19,870 nucleotides of DNA from Faeciplasma gallinarum (GTDB taxonomy: Bacteria; Bacillota; Clostridia; Oscillospirales; Ruminococcaceae): assembly GCA_018711085.1 (NCBI GenBank), contig DVIR01000041.1:1-19870 (forward strand), written 5' to 3'. Position 1 is the stretch's first letter. Every line of letters begins with the position of its first letter. The position numbers were made by a program, and so were the translations under genes. The notes under the pieces are model-generated. The model was not told the origin of the DNA, ran no database searches, and saw only the letters and a program-made list of their open reading frames with translations. Positions 6,850 through 14,386 of this stretch are shown here, one piece after another.

Positions 6850-7144
6850 TATATAAATATAAAAGCCGCTCCCGACACACCCGCACGCTTTTTTGGGACG
6901 GGGAAAATGTCAGGGAGGCGGCTTGTGCTGCGGTTCCACTCCGATTTATCACTTAATGCGCCTTAACGCGGCGAACTCGCGCCAAAATACTCTCCCGATG
7001 CCTTCCGCGGCACTGCGGGATTTGATCTGTCGGGCTCACGGATGCACTTCACACAGTTTACCTACGGGCTTTCACCTGCCGCCCGCTCTCTTTACAGGTC
7101 AAAACTGCGCTACTCTATCCGTTCACAGCCTTTATAATATATCA
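6850..7144 (-). promoter_or_regulatory. T-box riboswitch responding to tRNA-Cys, upstream of cysE-cysS
   Basis: Minus-strand leader of about 300 nt. Stem I spans 7130-7033; its closing arms are GGCTGTGAACGGAT and ATCCGTGAGCC. It contains the T-box-type GATAGAGTAGCGCAG, an AGAGAGCGGG bulge region and a GGTGAAAGCCC distal loop. The specifier position reads GAAG-UGC-AUCC, with UGC (a Cys codon) at 7046-7044. A second hairpin lies at 7020-6993. The T-box consensus region GGAGTGGAACCGCAGCA is at 6942-6926. Its UGGA bulge would pair with UCCA, the acceptor end expected for tRNA-Cys (U discriminator). A terminator follows. Uncharged tRNA-Cys should stabilise the antiterminator and switch on cysE-cysS. 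Confidence 0.95.
6863..6924 (-). terminator. Intrinsic terminator of the T-box leader
   Basis: On the minus strand AAGCCGCCTCCCTGACA (6924-6908) pairs with TGTCGGGAGCGGCTT (6877-6863). The 15-bp stem has two single-base bulges and is followed by TTTTATATTT. Its 5' arm begins right after the T-box consensus (6942-6926), so it competes with the antiterminator. Confidence 0.88.
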
Positions 7145-7150
7145 ATATGC

Positions 7151-7179
7151 AGTATAGCACAGCTTCGTCAACATTTCAA
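7151..7179 (-). promoter_or_regulatory. Sigma-A promoter of the T-box/cysE-cysS transcript
   Basis: On the minus strand TTGAAA (7179-7174) and TATACT (7156-7151) are 17 nt apart. The expected start near 7144 is just upstream of T-box Stem I. Confidence 0.85.
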
Positions 7180-7234
7180 GTGCACAGTTTAAGGCTAACA
7201 GAGCGCAGCAGCCCGAGCTTATCAAAAACAAAAG

Positions 7235-7263
7235 TTGAAAATATTCTGCGGCTGTGATATGAT
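7235..7263 (+). promoter_or_regulatory. Sigma-A promoter of the metallophosphoesterase gene
   Basis: TTGAAA (7235-7240), 17 nt, TATGAT (7258-7263). The region 7157-7319 between the divergent cysE and phosphoesterase genes is occupied by the two back-to-back promoters and a short leader. Confidence 0.8.
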
Positions 7264-7319
7264 TATTAAAATCGCATGCAATACAATAATATAATAAAAA
7301 ACTTATCAAGGAGCATTAA

Positions 7320-8165
7320 ATGAAGAAGAGATATATAGCAACTGCTGCGGCGCTGTTTTCGATAGTCGCGGCGGCGTATGCATTTTGGCAGAACAACGGC
7401 ATCAGCGTTTCACACTACACCTATACCTGCAACAAGGTGAAGTCCGACCTCGACGGATTTAAAATAGTCCACGTTTCCGACCTGCACGGCAAGAGCTTCG
7501 GCGAGTCCAACCGCAGACTGCTCTCATATATAAGGCGGGAACAGCCTGACATGATAGTCATTTCCGGCGACATAGCGGACGAGAGAGGAAACGAGTTTGT
7601 GCGCTCGGAGGGAATAAACACGGCGATATCCTTTGTCGAAAAGGCGTCGATGATTGCGCCGGTTTATTATGCCGCGGGAAACCACGAGTACGCGCTTTCC
7701 CTTGAAGAGCAAAAAAGGCTCTTTACCGGCATTTCGGACGCCGGCGGAGTGATTTTGGACAACGACACCTTAAAGTTTGACTGCGGCTCCGAAAAGCTTT
7801 ATATATCCGGACTTTCGGACAGAGAGGCAAGCGAGGGCGCGCTGCGCAGGCTCCTTGCGGACACCTCTGACGGGCTTTCGATTCTCATTTCGCACAGACC
7901 GCAGTTCGGGCAAAACTATGCCGAGGCGGGCGCGGATTTGACCTTCAGCGGCCACGCGCACGGCGGCCAGATAAGGCTTCCCTTCTTCGGCGGACTTTAC
8001 GCCCCCGACCAGGGGCTTTTCCCCGAGTTCACCGAGGGCATACATTACTTCGGTCAGAGCGCAACCGTTATCAGCAGGGGCTTAGGCTCGAGCCGCTTCC
8101 CCGTGAGAATTAACAACATGCCGGAGCTTGTCGTTGTGACGCTCTCCCGCTCGTTTGTAGATTAA
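7320..8165 (+). CDS. Membrane-anchored metallophosphoesterase (YkuE/YaeI-like)
   Basis: The protein has 281 residues; ATG 7320 follows AAGGAG. An uncleaved N-terminal membrane anchor (about 5-22, after KKR) is followed by a calcineurin-like phosphoesterase domain from about 46. All dinuclear metal motifs are present: D54-x-H56 (VSDLHG), D84 (SGDIAD), N121-H122-E (GNHE), H192 (SHRP) and GHAHGGQ (211-217, H212 and H214). The GHAHGGQ ending with the late SRGLGSSRFPVRI segment is typical of the B. subtilis YkuE / E. coli YaeI group, some of whose members hydrolyse UDP-2,3-diacylglucosamine or other phosphodiesters near the membrane. The true substrate here is unknown. It is transcribed alone from its own promoter, and I see no clear terminator before the next promoter. 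Confidence 0.9.
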   Translation: MKKRYIATAAALFSIVAAAYAFWQNNGISVSHYTYTCNKVKSDLDGFKIVHVSDLHGKSFGESNRRLLSYIRREQPDMIVISGDIADERGNEFVRSEGINTAISFVEKASMIAPVYYAAGNHEYALSLEEQKRLFTGISDAGGVILDNDTLKFDCGSEKLYISGLSDREASEGALRRLLADTSDGLSILISHRPQFGQNYAEAGADLTFSGHAHGGQIRLPFFGGLYAPDQGLFPEFTEGIHYFGQSATVISRGLGSSRFPVRINNMPELVVVTLSRSFVD

Positions 8166-8202
8166 GCACCAAACTACCCTGTCCGTTTTAAGTAATTTTG
8201 GA

Positions 8203-8231
8203 TTGACACGGCGATTCAAATATGATAAATT
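8203..8231 (+). promoter_or_regulatory. Promoter of the ACT protein-hom operon
   Basis: TTGACA (8203-8208), 17 nt, TAAATT (8226-8231). The leader to the ATG at 8333 is about 95 nt; I see no recognisable riboswitch or attenuator in it. Confidence 0.7.
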
Positions 8232-8332
8232 GTATTTATCACAAGTACACTTGTATTTTCTTAAAGTACTAAGCGAATAAAAGATATCATAAAGCCGTCG
8301 TAAGCGGCAAAACGGACGAAGAGGTAAAGAAG

Positions 8333-8788
8333 ATGGCTGAGAAGTTTGTGGTTGTGCGTGCGGATGTGCTTCCCGAAGTAATAATGAAGGTTATAGATGC
8401 CAAGAGGCTTTTGGTGATGGGTGAGTGCAAGACGTCCACGCAGGCGTGCAGGGCTGTGGGGATATCCCGCAGTGCGTTTTACAAGTATAAGGACTGCGCG
8501 TTCATGTATAACGAGGACACAAACTCGGGAATAGTCACGTACTATTTCACCCTCAAGGACAAAGCGGGGGTTTTCAGCGAGGTTTTGGCGTGCCTGTACA
8601 GCAACGGGGCAAACATACTCACCATAAATCAAAACATCCCAATAGATTCCGTTGCAACCGCAACCGTCACGGTGAGGTTTGAGGGCGGCGGAGCTGTGGG
8701 CACGGCGGGTGCGGATTTTCAGCATGTCAGGGAGGAGCTTTCCTCCATAGACGGCGTGGTCAAGGTGTCCGCTTCGTACGGAAAGTAA
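8333..8788 (+). CDS. ACT domain protein with N-terminal HTH-like segment (PheB/UPF0735 type)
   Basis: The protein has 151 residues. Residues about 20-56 contain a helix-turn-helix-like segment (TSTQACRAVGISRSAFYKYKD), and about 70-150 form an ACT domain (IVTYYFTLKDKAGVFSEVL, then NGANILTINQNIP). ACT domains bind amino acids and tune enzymes or regulators. The size and HTH-plus-ACT order match the UPF0735/PheB family. PheB is named for its place next to pheA in B. subtilis; its biochemical role is not settled. Here it is 19 bp upstream of homoserine dehydrogenase and clearly in the same operon, so sensing of an aspartate-family amino acid such as threonine is a reasonable inference. ATG 8333 is preceded by a GAGGT ribosome site. 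Confidence 0.88.
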   Translation: MAEKFVVVRADVLPEVIMKVIDAKRLLVMGECKTSTQACRAVGISRSAFYKYKDCAFMYNEDTNSGIVTYYFTLKDKAGVFSEVLACLYSNGANILTINQNIPIDSVATATVTVRFEGGGAVGTAGADFQHVREELSSIDGVVKVSASYGK

Positions 8789-8807
8789 GAATAAAGGGGA
8801 GCTTGAT

Positions 8808-10052
8808 ATGCCAGGTGCAAAAATAGCTGTAATGGGCTTCGGCGTTGTCGGTTCGGGAACGGTGGAGCTGCTTGATAAAAACAAAGACATAATTAAAAAG
8901 CACTGCGGAAAAGACGTGGAGCTTAAATATATACTCGACCTGAGGGATTTTCCCGACAGCCCGTACAGGGATAAGCTTACTAAAAACTTTGAAGATATCC
9001 TTTGCGACCCGCAGATAAGCGTGGTGGCGGAGCTGATGGGCGGAAAGACGTTTGCATACGACTATACAAAGCGCCTTTTGAGCGCGGGAAAGAGCGTTGT
9101 GACCTCAAACAAGGAGCTTGTGGCGGCTTACGGCGCGGAGCTTTTGAAGGTTGCAAAGTCGCACGGCTGCAACTATCTGTTTGAGGCGAGCGTGGGCGGA
9201 GGCATACCGATAATAAGACCGCTGCACCAGTGCCTTGCCGCAAACAAATTCGAGAGGATCTCGGGAATACTCAACGGAACGACAAACTACATCCTCACAA
9301 AGATGATATACGACCAGGTGTCGTTTGACGACGCCTTAAAGCAGGCGCAGGAGCTTGGATATGCCGAAAAGGACCCGACTGCAGACGTTGACGGACACGA
9401 CGCGACAAGAAAGCTCTGCATATTAGGCTCTCTTGCCTTCGGCAAGCATATATACCCCGAGTACGTGCACTGCTCCGGAATAAGAAACATAACGCTTGAC
9501 GACGTGGAGTACGCGGAGGACGCGGGATACGCCATAAAGCTTGTCGGCCTGATAGAAAACACCGACAGCGGACTTGTGGCAACCGTCTGCCCGAGGCTTG
9601 TCAGCGTCAACAACCCCCTTTCAAGCGTAAACGACGTCTTTAACGCCATAATGGTCACCGGAGACGCCGTGGGAGACGTGCTGTTTTACGGCAGGGGAGC
9701 GGGAAAGTTCCCGACGGCGTCTGCGGTTGTCGCGGACATAATAGACGCGATAAAGCACGAGGGAAGGGACATGATAACCCTCAACTGGGAGGACAGCTGC
9801 GACCGCAGTTTCATTCGCCCGTACAAGAGCGCAAAGGTCAGCATGTATGTGAGGATTTCGGCTGAGAACGTGGACAGCCTTAAAGCCACCATCACCGGCA
9901 TGTTCGGATACGTGGACTTCATCCCGAGAAAGCACCGCTCTAAGAATGAGCTTGCGTTTATAACCCCCGTGATGCAGGAGTCGGAAATAGACCGCAGGCT
10001 CGGAATACTCTCTCAGAGCGCACAGCTCAAGAGAAAGATTCGACTTCTGTAA
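8808..10052 (+). CDS. hom: Homoserine dehydrogenase
   Basis: The protein has 414 residues. It reduces aspartate semialdehyde to homoserine with NAD(P)H, the branch point to threonine and methionine. The Rossmann dinucleotide-binding motif GFGVVG is at 10-15, and NKELVA (101-106, K102) marks the catalytic region. EASVGGGIPIIRPL (126-139), GILNGTTNYILT (153-164) and DPTADVDGHDATRK (189-202) are the substrate-site signatures of the family. The C-terminal part from about 340 (KVSMYVRISAEN...) is a regulatory ACT domain, the long form open to threonine feedback. ATG 8808 is preceded by AAGGGGAG. It is co-transcribed with the ACT/HTH protein 19 bp upstream. Confidence 0.97.
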   Translation: MPGAKIAVMGFGVVGSGTVELLDKNKDIIKKHCGKDVELKYILDLRDFPDSPYRDKLTKNFEDILCDPQISVVAELMGGKTFAYDYTKRLLSAGKSVVTSNKELVAAYGAELLKVAKSHGCNYLFEASVGGGIPIIRPLHQCLAANKFERISGILNGTTNYILTKMIYDQVSFDDALKQAQELGYAEKDPTADVDGHDATRKLCILGSLAFGKHIYPEYVHCSGIRNITLDDVEYAEDAGYAIKLVGLIENTDSGLVATVCPRLVSVNNPLSSVNDVFNAIMVTGDAVGDVLFYGRGAGKFPTASAVVADIIDAIKHEGRDMITLNWEDSCDRSFIRPYKSAKVSMYVRISAENVDSLKATITGMFGYVDFIPRKHRSKNELAFITPVMQESEIDRRLGILSQSAQLKRKIRLL

Positions 10053-10102
10053 AGCCTGAGTAAAACATAAGGGAAACTTAATATTTAAATTGTTTAATTA
10101 TA

Positions 10103-10132
10103 TTGACATGAGCGCTTTCGCTGTGGTACTAT
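10103..10132 (+). promoter_or_regulatory. Promoter of the ABC exporter operon
   Basis: TTGACA (10103-10108), 18 nt, TACTAT (10127-10132). The expected start is near 10140, which leaves no room for a ribosome site before the ATG at 10144. It therefore supports translation from the GTG at 10183. Confidence 0.75.
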
Positions 10133-10182
10133 TTTCATAAATAATGCTGCGCGAAGGCGTTTTTTATGAAGGAGTGATTGTA

Positions 10183-10920
10183 GTGCTCAGAATAGAGCAT
10201 CTGACCAAGAGGTATGCAGACAAAGTAGCTGCCGCCGACATCAACCTGCACATACAAAGCGGCGAGATATACGGCTTTATAGGTCACAACGGAGCGGGAA
10301 AGACCACCGTCATAAAGTCCTGCTGCGGGCTTTTGAAGTTTGACGAGGGCGAGGTTTATATAGACGGCATATCCGTGAAAAACGAGCCTATAGAGTGCAA
10401 GAAGAGAATTGCCTACCTGCCCGATAATCCCGACCTGTACGAGTATCTCAGCGGCATGAAGTATTTAAACTTTGTCGCAGACGTGTACGGCATACCTACT
10501 ACGGAAAGGCGGGAGCGCATAGACAGGTACGCCGCAATGCTCGAGCTGACGGGCGATTTAGGTCAGCCGATATCCTCTTATTCTCACGGCATGAAGCAAA
10601 AGCTTGCCGTAATATCAGCACTCATTCACAACCCCAAGCTGATAATAATGGACGAGCCGTTTGTGGGACTTGATCCGGTGGCGTCTCACCTTCTAAAGGG
10701 AATAATGCGGCAGATATGCGACGAGGGCGGAGCCATATTCTTCTCCACTCACGTGCTTGAAGTTGCGGAAAAGCTCTGCGACAAGGTTGCGATAATCAGG
10801 CAGGGCAGAATAGTGGCAAACGGGACAATGGAGGAAATCAAGGGCGACAGCTCTTTGGAGGAAGTGTTCTTGGAGCTGACCGAAAATCCCGAAAACAAAG
10901 TGGGTGGCGCCAATGCATAA
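10183..10920 (+). CDS. ABC transporter ATP-binding protein
   Basis: The protein has 245 residues from GTG 10183, chosen because AAGGAG lies 9-10 nt upstream and the protein then begins MLRIEHLTKRY, the normal first strand of such ATPases. The in-frame ATG at 10144 sits almost at the predicted transcription start. Walker A is GHNGAGKTT (34-42), the signature is SHGMKQK (134-140, a variant of LSGGQ), Walker B is LIIMDEP (153-159, catalytic E158) and the switch histidine is H190 (FSTHVLE). The type matches ABC-2 exporters of the drug/lantibiotic/Na+ class. The permease gene overlaps its 3' end, so the two form one exporter. Substrate unknown. Confidence 0.95.
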   Translation: MLRIEHLTKRYADKVAAADINLHIQSGEIYGFIGHNGAGKTTVIKSCCGLLKFDEGEVYIDGISVKNEPIECKKRIAYLPDNPDLYEYLSGMKYLNFVADVYGIPTTERRERIDRYAAMLELTGDLGQPISSYSHGMKQKLAVISALIHNPKLIIMDEPFVGLDPVASHLLKGIMRQICDEGGAIFFSTHVLEVAEKLCDKVAIIRQGRIVANGTMEEIKGDSSLEEVFLELTENPENKVGGANA

Positions 10921-12532
10921 CGAAACGATAAGCTCGCCCCGCGCGCTCAGGCTGCTTTTAAAGGTGAGGTTTTCAGGGCTTGTAAGCTCTCTCATGCGCT
11001 CGTCTAAGGGAAGCGCCGCTAAAACAACCGGCAAGCTCATAGGATTCGGGCTGCTGTATCTGTACCTTGCGGTTGTGTTCATGATGCTGTTCGGGATGAT
11101 GTTTTTGGGGCTTTCCGCATTTAACGAGATGGGCATAGGCTGGCTGTACTTTGCGATGTACGCGCTGATAGGCTTTATACTCATGATAATCGGCAGCGCT
11201 GCCCTGGCAAAGACGCAGATATTTGACGCTAAGGACAACGATCTGCTCCTGTCGATGCCGATACCGCCCTCTGCAATAGTCACGTCGAGAATGCTCATGC
11301 TCGTGTTGGTAAACTTTGTATACCTTCTTATGGTGATGGTTCCCGCCGGAGTGGTGTGGGCGGTTATGATCGGCTTTGACGCCGTGGGCGCGATTGCGTT
11401 CATACTTTTGTCGGCAGGACTTTTAATGCTGTCAACCGCGCTCGGCATATTCATGGGCTGGATCATCGCGCTTGTGACAAGGCGTGCAAGAAATAAAGCG
11501 ATAGTCACCATGGTGTTTACCATAGCGTTTATGGCCGTGTACTTTATATTCTGCTTCGGCGCACAGCAGTATGTGCAGACACTTGTTGAAAACGGCGAGG
11601 AAATAGCGGGAGCGCTGAGGGGCATAGCTCCGCTTTACTGGTTCGGCGAGGCGATATCGGCCTCAAACGCTTTGTATCTTTTGCTTGCGCTTGCGGTGTG
11701 CGTCATACCGTTTGTAATAGCGTTTGCGATAATATCAAAGACGTTCTCAAAAATTGTAGCCGGCTCACGCGATTCGGTGCGCGTCAAGAACAAAAAAGTC
11801 AAGGTTGTCGCGACGCCTGTAAAAAAGGCGCTTTTAAAGAGGGAGTTTTCAAGGCTCTTCTCAAGCCCCACGTATCTTACTAACTCCGGAGTGGGACTTA
11901 TTTTGTCGGTGATGGGCATAGTTGCGCTCATTGTCGAGTCGGGAACGATAAGGGAGCTGTTTGAGCAAAGCGAGCTGCCGATGGTGATAATCTCGGGCTT
12001 CATGATGGTTGCGGTGCTCTTTTTGGTGAGCATGTCTGTGTTCACAAGCGCGTCCATCTCGATAGAGGGCAAGAACTTCTGGATACTGCGCAGTATTCCG
12101 GTCAGCACAAAGGACATTCTCTTTGCAAAGCTGAGAATGCACCTTACCCTCACACTTCCGATAGCGGTTGCAATGTGGCTTGCGGTGAACGTGTTCTTCT
12201 ATGCGGGCATATCGTTTTTGATAAGTTCGCTCATCTCGATCGTCTGCTACACCTTCTTTACGGCAAACTTCGGTCTGGTTGAAAACCTCAAGCATCCCGT
12301 GCTCGACTGGACGGACGAGTCGGTCATCGTAAAGCGCGGAGCAAGCGCAACCGTGACAGTGCTTGTGAACATGGGATTAAGCATACTCCCCATGATTTTG
12401 ATAGCAGTGACTCCGGTAAACTATATCGACGCTGTGCTGTGGGTGTGGGCTGCCCTGATGGCGCTGATAATGTTTCTGACATACAGATGGATAGTCACCT
12501 CCGGCATAAAACGGTTTGAGGAGCTGTCCTGA
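10913..12532 (+). CDS. Large ABC exporter permease (putative ABC exporter family)
   Basis: The protein has about 539 residues from ATG 10913, which overlaps the ATPase stop by 8 nt (ATGCATAA), a sign of translational coupling. An in-frame GTG at 10904 would add three residues. It is very hydrophobic: about 12 membrane segments in two halves, separated near residues 280-320 by a basic loop (SRDSVRVKNKKVKVV) and a KREFSRLFSSPTYL segment that resembles the coupling region in which ABC-2 permeases contact the ATPase. There is no periplasmic solute-binding partner, consistent with export. Length and duplicated arrangement match the putative ABC exporter family common in Clostridia. The cargo cannot be inferred. 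Confidence 0.88.
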   Translation: MHNETISSPRALRLLLKVRFSGLVSSLMRSSKGSAAKTTGKLIGFGLLYLYLAVVFMMLFGMMFLGLSAFNEMGIGWLYFAMYALIGFILMIIGSAALAKTQIFDAKDNDLLLSMPIPPSAIVTSRMLMLVLVNFVYLLMVMVPAGVVWAVMIGFDAVGAIAFILLSAGLLMLSTALGIFMGWIIALVTRRARNKAIVTMVFTIAFMAVYFIFCFGAQQYVQTLVENGEEIAGALRGIAPLYWFGEAISASNALYLLLALAVCVIPFVIAFAIISKTFSKIVAGSRDSVRVKNKKVKVVATPVKKALLKREFSRLFSSPTYLTNSGVGLILSVMGIVALIVESGTIRELFEQSELPMVIISGFMMVAVLFLVSMSVFTSASISIEGKNFWILRSIPVSTKDILFAKLRMHLTLTLPIAVAMWLAVNVFFYAGISFLISSLISIVCYTFFTANFGLVENLKHPVLDWTDESVIVKRGASATVTVLVNMGLSILPMILIAVTPVNYIDAVLWVWAALMALIMFLTYRWIVTSGIKRFEELS

Positions 12533-12548
12533 CAACAGATAAAATAAT

Positions 12549-12584
12549 AAAGCGCATGCGCCGTTTTACCGGTACATGCGCTTT
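12549..12584. terminator. Bidirectional hairpin terminator
   Basis: AAAGCGCATG (12549-12558) pairs with CATGCGCTTT (12575-12584) as a perfect 10-bp stem with a 16-nt loop. TTTTAATTT follows on the + strand and TTATTATTTTAT on the minus strand. It separates the ABC operon from the convergent htrA gene. Confidence 0.85.
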
Positions 12585-12651
12585 TAATTTGCGTCTTGTG
12601 CTTTGTGCCATGCAATGTGTGCCCTGCACTGCCGTGCTTTGCGCAGATTAT

Positions 12652-14349
12652 TTATGCCGCCCTGAGCGAGGGGACAACTACAGACGAGTTAGGCTCTGCG
12701 TCCTGCGAGCCGGGTGTGCCCTGCGACTCGTCGCTGTCGGGGCTTATGCCGAAGCCGTCGTCAGAACCCTGTGAGGGGACCTGCGGCATCTGGGGGTCTC
12801 CGCTTTCGTCGGGGCTTACGCCGCTGTCAGGGTCTGCGCCATCGTCGGGAGTGTATCCGCCGTCGGGGTCAAGTCCCGGCTTGACGTTGTCGTCGGGCTG
12901 TATTGACGACTCGTCGTCCTCCATGAGCTTAAAGCTTATTTCAAACTCTTCGGTGCTACCGTCCTCAAGTATTCTCACCACGGTGGCCGTCAGGGTGTCT
13001 CCCGCCTGATACTGATAGATTATGTCCTGAACCTGCTCTACCGACTCTACCGGTATTCCGTTTATCTCGGTTATGACGTCGCCTATCAGCAGCTTGGTGT
13101 TGCCTATGTCGCTGCCCGGCTCAATCTCTGCTATGTGAAGTCCCGCAGGCATGCCGTAAACGCTTGCAAGCGTTGAGCTGACCTCGTAAAAGCTTATGCC
13201 TATTTTGGGCCTGCCCAAAATGCTGCCGTTTTCTATCATGTACTCTATTATCGGCTTTGCCTCGTCAAACGCTATTGCAAATCCGACGTTGTCGTACTGA
13301 ACCGACTCTATCTTTGAGGACACTATGCCCACTACCTGTCCCCACATGTTAAAGAGCGCTCCGCCCGAGTTTCCGGGGTTGATTGCCGCATCTATCTGCA
13401 AACACTCTATGCTCATGCGGGATACGTTGGTTTGTATCATCCTGTGAAGTCCCGACACTACGCCTGTGGTAACCGAGTTTTCAAATCCCGCAGGTGTGCC
13501 GAGCGTCACAACCTGCTCGCCAAGCTCAAGGTCTGAGGAGCTTCCGAACTGCGCGGGCTGAAGGTCCTTTGCGTTTATCTTTATGACCGCAAGGTCTGTC
13601 GATGTGTCACTTCCGACAACTGTGGCGTTGTACTCCGTGCCGTCGGAAAGCCTTACTATAATCGCTATGCTGTTCTTTTCAATGACGTGGGCGTTTGTGA
13701 TGATGTATCCGTCCTCCGTCATGATTATTCCGGAGCCTTGCGAGTATGCGCCGAACACCGTGTCGTCGATGTACACCTCTATTGTGACAACCGAGTCGGA
13801 GCATGCCTTTGCCACGCCTTCGACGGTATATCTTCCGTCCGGCTGATAGTATTTGTCCTCAAGCTGCGGATGATCCGCTATCGGTATGGTGAAGCTCTTC
13901 AGGTTTGAATCGCCGCTCAGGGCGTTTGTGAGCCATCCTTTGCCGAAAACTATCCTCGCCGTGGCAAAGAACAGTATTATAAATATTATCAAGAGCGGTA
14001 TGAACATGCTTAAAAACATGTGGCTGCGGCGCTTTACGCTCTTGGGCATGGGCTTTGGAAGATAGTCGAGGTTTTCAGCCTCTGCGCATGCTATCTCAAG
14101 CAGTTCCTCATACACCGTCTGGTCGCTGCCGTCTGAGCTTTCGCCGGACGCCGGCTTGCCGTCTGCATGCTCCGGCGTATCAGACCGGCCGTTCTCGGGC
14201 GATGCATAAGTGTTCTGCGCGCACTGTGCGCTTTGCGTACAGGACGGTTCGGCGGTGTTGTCCGAACAGGCGCCGCCCTGCTCCAATTCGCCGGCTGACG
14301 GCTGTTCGGAACTGCTGAAGGGTGTTGTATTCTCAAATTTATCTGTCAT
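12652..14349 (-). CDS. HtrA/DegP-family membrane serine protease with PDZ domain
   Basis: The protein has 565 residues. A long acidic, Ser/Gln-rich cytosolic N-terminus (1-105) leads to one membrane helix (about 110-133). A trypsin-like domain follows outside the membrane, with the catalytic triad H221 (TNAHV), D252 (TDLAVIK) and S328 (NPGNSGG). A PDZ domain (about 385-475) contains the usual LLIGDVITEINGIPV. The last 85 residues are an unusual Pro/Asp/Gly-rich low-complexity tail (PDDNVKPGLDPDGG...). HtrA proteins degrade misfolded exported proteins and can act as chaperones. It is the third gene of an operon, 37 bp after the acidic protein gene, which itself overlaps a response-regulator gene. 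ATG 14349 has a GGAAAGG ribosome site about 10 nt upstream. Confidence 0.95.
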   Translation of the reverse strand: MTDKFENTTPFSSSEQPSAGELEQGGACSDNTAEPSCTQSAQCAQNTYASPENGRSDTPEHADGKPASGESSDGSDQTVYEELLEIACAEAENLDYLPKPMPKSVKRRSHMFLSMFIPLLIIFIILFFATARIVFGKGWLTNALSGDSNLKSFTIPIADHPQLEDKYYQPDGRYTVEGVAKACSDSVVTIEVYIDDTVFGAYSQGSGIIMTEDGYIITNAHVIEKNSIAIIVRLSDGTEYNATVVGSDTSTDLAVIKINAKDLQPAQFGSSSDLELGEQVVTLGTPAGFENSVTTGVVSGLHRMIQTNVSRMSIECLQIDAAINPGNSGGALFNMWGQVVGIVSSKIESVQYDNVGFAIAFDEAKPIIEYMIENGSILGRPKIGISFYEVSSTLASVYGMPAGLHIAEIEPGSDIGNTKLLIGDVITEINGIPVESVEQVQDIIYQYQAGDTLTATVVRILEDGSTEEFEISFKLMEDDESSIQPDDNVKPGLDPDGGYTPDDGADPDSGVSPDESGDPQMPQVPSQGSDDGFGISPDSDESQGTPGSQDAEPNSSVVVPSLRAA

Positions 14350-14386
14350 AATTTACTGCCTTTCCGGACGCAGGCAAAGCGTAGAG

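Noticed and set aside
8261..8890. 209-codon minus-strand open frame
   Set aside because: It covers the ACT gene and the hom start on the opposite strand; the real genes have clear domains and ribosome sites.
10693..11625. 310-codon open frame on the minus strand
   Set aside because: It is antisense to the ABC ATPase and permease, rich in Ser/Ile/Met from hydrophobic codons read backwards, and has no promoter or ribosome site.
11635..12153. 172-codon minus-strand open frame
   Set aside because: Shadow of the ABC permease, no supporting signals.
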